From Aurelia coerulea (lineage: Eukaryota > Cnidaria > Scyphozoa > Semaeostomeae > Ulmaridae), in the NCBI GenBank assembly GCA_039566865.1, contig CM076943.1, forward strand, positions 14,680,001 to 14,744,000: 64,000 bases of DNA. The letters are read 5' to 3'. A model generated the notes under the pieces. It ran no database searches and was not told where the DNA came from. It was given only the letters and a program-made list of their open reading frames with translations. Made by a program: the position numbers and the translations under genes. Of this stretch, positions 56,010 through 64,000 are shown one piece after another (the stretch's first letter is position 1; the number at the start of each line of letters is the position of its first letter).

Positions 56010-56640
56010 ATTGACTTCATGATTCGAAACAAGGAGCGTAATTAATTTGTGTAATGAAAGATGTCCTAGGAGGCTAAATACCTTCAGTTACATGACATAT
56101 CATCTCTGGTTAACAAGTTATCGGTGTTCGTATAATGCAAAACTGTGGTCCTTCAGTACAATAAACAAATGTTATGCATAGAAAAGTGTGTCGTAGAAGG
56201 AGTTCCTGGAGGTCAATTAATTTCATTTATTTCTGCCCTCCATAAAAGTTTGAAGTGTAGTTAGATTTCTAATTAAGGGTGGCTTTGGAAGCTAAGTACC
56301 TTTACTAATTTGGTTAGTGTTCGTATAATGCAAACCTACAATCCTTCAGCCCGAAAGCGTGGTCGGTTGTGTCGTGGAAGGTGCTCCTAGATGCTAAGTA
56401 CCTACATAATACTTGATAATACCTCTGTACTACAAGTTATCGGTCTTCGTAAAATGAAAAACTGTTGTCCTCCTGCCCTCTATAAAAATGTGGAGTGTAG
56501 TTAGATTTGTAATCCAGGGTGGCTTTGGAGGCTACAAACTTTTACTCATTTAGTCCATGTTCGTATAATGCGAAACTACAATCCTTCAGCTGGGAGCGTA
56601 GCCAGTTGTGTCCTAGGAGGTCCTCTTGGAGGCACCTTCA
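56010..56640 (-). promoter_or_regulatory. Putative promoter side of the peptidase gene, with duplication
   Basis: The region upstream of the start codon. A segment at 56,236-56,352 (TGTAGTTAGATTT, GGGTGGCTTTGG, GTTCGTATAATGC, AATCCTTCAGC) is repeated at 56,476-56,594, a step of about 240 bases. No TATA box in a convincing place and no transcription start could be read. Confidence 0.4.
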
Positions 56641-58675
56641 TTTACTACTCATCTGAAGAAGGTAGGAAGGGTAGCAACGGAAGCCTTCAAAATAATGCTA
56701 CAACAAGGCTAAAACGTTCGAGTACACGTGTTGGGCTTCACAACCAAACTCGAGAGAAGCTGTAGTTAACACAAACGGCAGCTGATTGTGACAGCAAAGA
56801 TTTGATTTTTAAGCAAAGATTTTGCTTCAGACACCAGGCAGCAAAGAGCGTCAAATAAACCAAGGAATACTTTTATAAACAGCTTCCAAATCGAGTTGTA
56901 GAGCTATTTATCGCATGGATTCTTCTCAGAACGTCCTGCTGGCTGCTGACAATGCAATCTTCCCACTGTTAATTAGCTGTCTCCAGTTTAAGTAATTGAT
57001 TAACAAGTAGCTCTATTTCTAATAGAGTTCTCTGTTTGTTCATTGATTGTTTCTACAGTAAGATTCCCAGTGAATTTGATATAAATTGTTGTAGGTAGAT
57101 TTTGTATCAACCAACGATCTTCGTAACACGATAGAATGGTTTATCGATGTATAAGAATTGTTGCTTGTAAAAGGCAGTTTTCATTGTAAACAATTAGTTA
57201 ACATGCTCACAAACAAATCAGTTACAATAGAGACTGGACTGAGCGGCTTGAGAAGAACAATGAAAAAGCAAACTGTTGAACACTGCTGGTGCTCGCATAC
57301 ATTAATACATTAGCAGGGGCGGATCCAGGAAATATTCTGACTACTGCCAAGGTGAGGTTATTTGAAAAACTAGGGTGTGGCTTTTTGAAGATAGGCGTGA
57401 ACTGTGATAACTAGATACACTTGCACATAATATTATTCTTTTTCTTGATATCATGTAAAGAAGGTGATATAGACTGATTGCAATTTCGTAGTTTCGTAGT
57501 TATTGCTATTAATAGGCTGATGGACGCTATAACTATAGCCTGCGTGCATACTCAACTATCATGGACCTTCACATTGAAAATTGGGAAGAAATTGTTTGCC
57601 TTGACATCACGTCCGATATGGAAACCATAGCAACACTGTACGAAAAGCTGAGTGATGGTAGATGGGCCTAAATTGTCGGCTCAATCCTCAGAAAATAAAA
57701 CGCCTCAAAATTCAAGTTTCCTCATTCCAAGAATCAACAAACCTTTCAGTTTCAATCAGAATTTCCTCATTTTGAAGGCCATTTCGCTTCCTTCAGCTCA
57801 CGCCAAAGCAAATTTTCAAACAACCGAAAAGAGGCCATTAAGCTCGTTTCATCATGGGTAGAAAAATCGGTGCCCGCATTGTTTCTTTTCGTCCCACTCT
57901 TAAAAATATATATTGTTGTTGTTGTTGTCATTGCTGTTGTTGTTGCGATAACTAGGACTAATTCGTGAGTCGTAAGGTAATATGAGAACTGGAGCAATAG
58001 CTTTCCCTGCCATTGTAAAACCTTGCGAACGCAACGGCTTGAGTTTCAGCAAAGATGTTGATAAACTGCCGTAGAATTTTATATTTCTGGAAATTTCAGC
58101 TGTATTTAGCATTGAAAGGATTAACTAAAATGAAAGGTTGCAGCAAATCGAAAGAAAAAAGAATGTTTGTACAATTAAAATAGAAGAGAAAAGTGGAAAG
58201 CATTGGAAACCCAAAGAAATAAATTGAATTTGGTGCAAAAGAAGAGTGGACAATGTGTGTTCTATGTTCATTTTCCTTCAAGAAAACATTTACTATTATT
58301 TCTAATTAAAATTTATATCTGAAAATTTTTGGCATGAATACATGAATATCTCTAAGTGTTCATGATCATAGGCTCTTTACAGTAGGTCTATCCCAAAATC
58401 CCAACCCTCTCCTCACCCCTACCACATTCCTAAAGATATCGGGTATCGCAAAAGCAATGATTTGGTACATGTATTTTTTCCTATAAGAAACTGCCCAAAA
58501 GAAACTCAACTCTCAGCAAGGGCCCTAGGACGATATTAAAGTCCCATTAAAGTAGATTTCTAATATGCACAATATCTTACCTGATATTATGATTGTCCTT
58601 GGTTGTTTCTTTGTTGATTATTCTCCTGGCTTTGCTTTTCAAACGACATAAATCCCTTGTTTTGTAAAGTTGAAA
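56641..58675. other. Unassigned upstream region
   Basis: No gene was seen. A GGGGCGGATCCAGGAAATAT phrase at 57,310 resembles a lone hAT-type element end. A (TTG)n-like stretch lies at 57,913-57,950. The rest is AT-rich. Confidence 0.4.
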
Positions 58676-59075
58676 TAAACCGCTCCCGGGGCTCCTACCT
58701 TGGAGAAAAACAACGGGGATGTCCCTGCCAGAACAAAATTTTATGACCCTGTCCTGGAATGAAATTCTGAAAAACATAATACCTGTCCTGGAACAAGATC
58801 ACTGAAACTGATGGTTCTCGTGAAAATGATGTTACTAAAAGTACTTTTCGCTAATTGCTAACGCTACTAGCATTCTAATTTAATGAGTTCATGAATTGGA
58901 GTATCTTTTTAATTGATGATCTGATCTGTCCTGGAACAAGTAGCTCCAAAGGACACACCGGTCCGGAATAAAGGTGCAAAAGGTATAATCCTGTCCCGGA
59001 ATCTTCAGCTGAAAATGACACCCTATTGGCAGGCAAATCCCCGGGTGGTCATTGTATTAAGTAGACCCCCCGGGC
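58676..59075. mobile_element. Foldback element with CCTGTCCTGGAA repeats
   Basis: The left CGCTCCCGGGGCTCC and right GACCCCCCGGGCAACCGCT edges are G/C-rich. Between them CCTGTCC(T/C)GGAA recurs five times at irregular spacing. It resembles in layout, but not sequence, the element at 8.42 kb. Confidence 0.45.
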
Positions 59076-59104
59076 AACCGCTGCTTGGTACGCTTCTCGT
59101 CGGC

Positions 59105-59458
59105 CATGTTTGATTTAGAAAACTAAACGAAAGTGAGGTTGATCTCAGGTAAAAAAGAAATGGGTCTGTCATGCACTGTTTCTTATCCAATCAGGAAGCT
59201 ATAAGCGTGTCATGTGATGGTACAAGGCTCATTACCTTGATTCATTCAAGTTCATTTTGAAACGCGCGCCCAACAATACAACAACCAATCGAAATCGTGA
59301 GGTGTCCGGACACGCTTCTATATATATGGTAGTGGCTGGGTTAGAAGCCTTGGTATACGAGGAAACAATAAGAAACAGCGCATGACAGACCCATTTCTTT
59401 TTTACGTGGACCTGAGATCAACCTCGCTTTCGCTTAGTTTTCGAAATCAAACATAGAC
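59105..59458. mobile_element. 354-bp foldback element
   Basis: CATGTTTGATTTAGAAAACT, then GAGGTTGATCTCAGGT and AAGAAATGGGTCTGTCATGC, on the left is mirrored by GCATGACAGACCCATTTCTT, then ACCTGAGATCAACCTCGC and TCAAACATAG on the right. Arms are about 80 bp. Confidence 0.7.
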
Positions 59459-59890
59459 ATCACTCAAGTATCTTCTAAGTAATATGAAACAGGGAACGAA
59501 TCAAGATAAAATAAAAATATGCTAAGGATTTCTATCATTGAAATGAATAGTTTCCTAAGTTATAGTTTCGACGCTCTTTTATTTTCCATTTCCCAAGTTC
59601 AGTTCAGTTTTTATTTCAAACTGCTATGTCAGCATTTGCAATGACAGGGGGGGGGGGGTAAAGCCAAGCAGCTGCAATTAGGGGTATCTGTGTATCATGA
59701 TTGTTAACAAATTTATTCATTGAAGTAAGGAGATTGCTTTTCCTTCTCCTTCAAAGATTTGAAATGGAAGATTTTGAGTGGAATTTGAAACGAGAAGCAT
59801 CGCTGCGTAGGACCTCAGGCGCGAAATACAGTTTGAAATTTGTTTGAATAATGGCAGGATTCAGTTCAAATTGTGTGTGGCTATAGATAA
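59459..59890. other. Unassigned sequence before the satellite
   Basis: A GGGGGGGGGG run lies near 59,647. No gene or element boundary is clear. Confidence 0.4.
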
Positions 59891-62800
59891 TTCCTTAAAT
59901 GTTTCACTGTGATCATGTGGTAATGAAAGAAACATTGGAGTGTAGCTATAGCTTTCTCTTTATCGAAAATAAGTTAGCAAATTTACTACAAATTATCATG
60001 AAAGAAATAGCTATAGATACTTCCTAAAATGTTTCAATTGGAGTGTAGCTATAGCTTTCTCTTTATCGAAAATAAGTTAGCAAATTTACTGCAAATTATC
60101 ATGAAAGAAATAGCTATAGATACTTCCTCAAATGTTTCAATGCAACCATGTGGTAATGAAAGAAACATTGGAGTGTAGCTATACAGTACGTACCCGCAAA
60201 TAACAAACCCCCTTGAATAAGAAACAGGCCTTATTTTCTTAAAAAAGGCTCCTTTAATAAGAAACAATTTTAGGTCTGAATTTCCATTTTTTCTTATTTT
60301 CAGGATTGTCATATTTTGCTCCTTAATGCCAAAAGATATTCCCATAAATGACTGTGATATAATGTAGTATTCTCAAAACAGAATGAGCATTTCCAAAATT
60401 AAAGATTCACACCACAAAAATGTAACATGGTAACAGTGTAAAATGTACCATTAATGTTAAATACACATGCATAAATGGTACTGTCATATACCTTGAATGG
60501 ACTTGATTACCTATGTATAAGAAACTTTGACCCTGATCATGAAAAGGTCTCTTTAAATAAGAAACTCTCTGAGGCCTCAATCTAAAAATTTGTTTCTTAT
60601 TTGCGGGTACACGCTGTAGCTTTCTCTTTATCGAAAGTAAGTTAGCAAATTTACTACAAATTATCATGAAAGAAATAGCTATAGATACTTCCTTAAATGT
60701 TTCAATGCAAACATGTGGTAATGAAAGAAACATTGGAGTGTAGCTATAGCCTTTTCTTTATCGAAAATAAGTTAGCAAATTTACTGCAAATTATCATAAA
60801 AGAAATAGCTATAGATACTTCCTCAAATGTTTCACTGTGATCATGTGGTAATGAAAGAAACATTGGAGTGTAGTTATAGCTTTCTCTTTGTCGAAAATAA
60901 ATTAGCAAATTTACTACAAATTATCATGAAAGAAATAGCTATGGATACTTCCTCAAATGTTTCAATGCAACCATGTGGTAATGAAAGAAACATTGGAATG
61001 TAGATATTGCTTTCCCTTTATCGAAAATAAATTACAAAATTTACTACAAATTATCATGAAAGAAATAGCTATGGATACTTCCTCAAATGTTTCAATGCAA
61101 TCATGTGCTATGGAAAGAAACATTGGAGTGTAGCTATAGCTTTCCCTTTATCGAAAATAAATTACAAAATTTACTACAAATTATCATGAAAGAGACAGCT
61201 ATTGATGCTTCCTCAAATGTTTCAATGCAATCATGTGTTAATGAAGGAAACATTTGGAGTGCAGCTATAGCTTTCTCTTTATCGCAAATAAATTAGCAAA
61301 TTTACTAACAATTATCACAAAAGAGAAAGCTATAGATACTTCCTCAAATGTTTCAATGCAATCATGTGGTAATGAAAGAAACATTGGAATGTAGCTATAG
61401 CTTTCCCTTTATCGAAAATAAATTAGCAAATTTACTACAAATTATCATGAAAGAAATAGCTATGGATACTTCCTCAAATGTTTCAATGCAATCATGTGTT
61501 AATGAAAGAAACATTTGGAGTGTAGCTATAGCTTTCCCTTTATCGAAAATAAATTAGCAAATTTACTACAAATTATCATGAAAGAAATAGCTATGGATGC
61601 TTCCTCAAATGTTTCAATGCAATCATGTGGTAATGAAAGAAACATTGGAATGTAGCTATAGCTTTCCCTTTATCGAAAATAAATTAGCAAATTTACTACA
61701 AATTATCATGAAAGAAATAGCTATGGATGCTTCCTCAAATGTTTCAATGCAATCATGTGGTAATGAAAGAAACATTGGAATGTAGCTATAGCTTTCCCTT
61801 TATCGAAAATAAATTAGCAAATTTACTACAAATTATCATGAAAGAAATAGCTATGGATACTTCCTCAAATGTTTCAATGCAATCATGTGGTAATGAAAGA
61901 AACATTGGAGTGTAGCTATAGCTTTCCCTTTATCGAAAATAAATTAGCAAATTTACTACAAATTATCATGAAAGAAATAGCTATGGATGCTTCCTCAAAT
62001 GTTTCAATGCAATCATGTGGTAATGAAAGAAACATTGGAGTGTAGCTATAGCTTTCCCTTTATCGAAAATAAATTAGCAAATTTACTACAAATTATCATG
62101 AAAGAAATAGCTATGGATGCTTCCTCAAATGTTTCAATGCAATCATGTGGTAATGAAAGAAACATTGGAATGTAGCTATAGCTTTCCCTTTATCGAAAAT
62201 AAATTAGCAAATTTACTACAAATTATCATGAAAGAAATAGCTATGGATGCTTCCTCAAATGTTTCAATGCAATCATGTGGTAATGAAAGAAACATTGGAA
62301 TGTAGCTATAGCTTTCCCTTTATCGAAAATAAATTAGCAAATTTACTACAAATTATCATGAAAGAAATAGCTATGGATACTTCCTCAAATGTTTCAATGC
62401 AATCATGTGGTAATGAAAGAAACATTGGAGTGTAGCTATAGCTTTCCCTTTATCGAAAATAAATTAGCAAATTTACTACAAATTATCATGAAAGAAATAG
62501 CTATGGATGCTTCCTCAAATGTTTCAATGCAATCATGTGGTAATGAAAGAAACATTGGAGTGTAGCTATAGCTTTCCCTTTATCGAAAATAAATTAGCAA
62601 ATTTACTACAAATTATCATGAAAGAAATAGCTATGGATACTTCCTCAAATGTTTCAATGCAACCATGAGGTAATGAAAGAAACATTGGAATGTAGCTATA
62701 GCTTTCCCTTTATCGAAAATAAATTACAAAATTTACTACAAATTATCATGAAAGAAATAGCTATGGATACTTCCTCAAATGTTTCAATGCAACCATGTGG

Positions 62801-64000
62801 TAATGAAAGAAACATTGGAATGTAGATATTGCTTTCCCTTTATCGAAAATAAATTACAAAATTTACTACAAATTATCATGAAAGAAATAGCTATGGATAC
62901 TTCCTCAAATGTTTCAATGCAACCATGAGGTAATGAAAGAAACATTGGAATGTAGCTATAGCTTTCCCTTTATCGAAAATAAATTACGAAATTTACTACA
63001 AATTATCATGAAAGAAATAGCAATGGATACTTCCTCAAATGTTTCAATGCAATCATGTGGTAATGAAAGAAACATTGGAGTGTAGCTATAGCTTTCCCTT
63101 TATCGAAAATAAATTACAAAATTTACTACAAATTATCATGAAAGAAATAGCTATGGATACTTCCTCAAATGTTTCAATGCAATAAAGTGGCAATGAAAGA
63201 AACATTGGAATGTAGCTATAGCTTTCCCTTTATCGAAAATAAATTAGCAAATTTACTACAAATTATCATGAAAGAAATAGCTATGGATACTTCCTCAAAT
63301 GTTTCAATGCATAAAGTGGCAATGAAAGAAACATTGGAATGTAGCTATAGCTTTCTCTTTATCGAAAATAAATTAGCAAATTTACTATAAATTATTATGA
63401 AAGAAATAGCTATGGATACTTCCTCAAATGTTTCAATGCAATCATGTGGTAATGAAAGAAACATTGGAGTGTAGCTATAGCTTTCTCTTTATCGAAAATA
63501 AATTACAAAATTTACTACAAATTATCATGAAAGAAATAGCTATGGATACTTCCTCAAATGTTTCAATGCAATAAAGTGGCAATGAAAGAAACATTGGAAT
63601 GTAGCTATAGCTTTCCCTTTATCGAAAATAAATTAGCAAATTTACTATAAATTATTATGAAAGAAATAGCTATGGATACTTCCTCAAATGTTTCAATGCA
63701 ATCATGTGGTAATGAAAGAAACATTGGAGTGTAGCTATAGCTTTCCCTTTATCGAAAATAAATTACAAAATTTACTACAAATTATCATGAAAGAAATAGC
63801 TATAGATACTTCCTCAAATGTTTCAATGCAATCATGTGGTAATGAAAGAAACATTTGGAGTGTAGCTATAGCTTTCCCTTTATCGAAAATAAATTAGCAA
63901 ATTTACTACAAATTATCACAAAAGAGAAAGCTATAGATACTTCCTCAAATGATTTTTAATGCAATCATGTGGTAATGAAAGAAACATTGGAGTGTAGCTA
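59891..64000 (+). repeat. 130-bp satellite array, continuing past the window
   Basis: About 28 tandem units of 130 bases (AATGAAAGAAACATTGGA, then GTAGCTATAGCTTTCCCTTT, ATCGAAAATAAATTAGCAAA, TTTACTACAAATTATCATGA and CTTCCTCAAATGTTTCAATG). Early units (60-61 kb) are more diverged; those at 61.6-62.6 kb are almost identical, which suggests recent homogenisation in the middle. Variants ending AATAAAGTGGCAATG cluster at 63.1-63.6 kb. The unit length is not a multiple of three, so the short repeated ORFs are not genes. Confidence 0.95.
60182..60618. mobile_element. pogo-like MITE inserted in the satellite
   Basis: The ends CAGTACGTACCCGCAAATAA and the complement (TTATTTGCGGGTACACGCTG) are flanked by TA. 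The satellite phrase GTGTAGCTATAGCTTTCTC is cut exactly at its TA. 437 bp; the interior has AATAAGAAAC-type repeats. It is related in design to 37,363-37,789. Confidence 0.8.

Noticed and set aside
61087..62435. Repeated 62-69 aa ORFs such as MFQCNHVVMKETLE
   Set aside because: They come from the 130-bp satellite. The period is not a multiple of three and each ORF is a frame accident.

Overview
This is eukaryotic, animal-type DNA: small phase-consistent exons in long AT-rich introns, CR1/RTE-type LINE copies, a tRNA-derived SINE and dozens of short inverted-repeat DNA elements. The repeat types (CR1-group LINE with CCCH-finger ORF1, G-run foldback elements) would fit an invertebrate such as a cnidarian. 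That is a weak inference, and I cannot name the species.

Two host genes can be reconstructed. The main one lies on the minus strand from about 56.0 kb down to 9.6 kb. It has 18 putative coding exons for a membrane-anchored M28 metallopeptidase of the glutamate carboxypeptidase II family (FOLH1/NAALAD2 type). All splice phases agree, and the exons sum to 705 codons including stop (704 aa; human GCPII has 750). The zinc ligands and the catalytic Glu are present. Several residues that define glutamate specificity in GCPII are not. Two micro-exons (27.1 and 26.8 kb) are tentative. One intron appears to be GC-AG.

The second gene is nested on the plus strand inside the 11.9 kb intron 15 of the first (TATA box at 13.13 kb, six exons 13,305-22,365, 592 aa). 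It encodes a basic, low-complexity protein that I do not recognise. Its last exon carries an in-frame 33-bp minisatellite.

Region by region: 0.2-0.7 kb, a LINE 3' fragment. 1.4-8.2 kb, a nearly complete CR1-group LINE whose ORF1 is split by a 2.3 kb DNA transposon with a clean 6-bp target duplication, which itself contains a 600-bp foldback element. 8.4-9.6 kb, repeat relics. 9.6-56.0 kb, the peptidase gene, with introns full of foldback elements, three SINE copies, LINE fragments (39.7-40.9 kb is the largest), and a 410-bp higher-order minisatellite array (42.9-44.2 kb). 56-59.9 kb, putative promoter side of the peptidase gene, with a local duplication and more foldback elements. 59.9-64.0 kb, a 130-bp satellite array that runs off the window and is interrupted by a pogo-like MITE at a TA.

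No rRNA, stand-alone tRNA, CRISPR array, or bacterial or viral gene was seen. The element names rest on end sequences and target-site dinucleotides read by eye, not on database matches.
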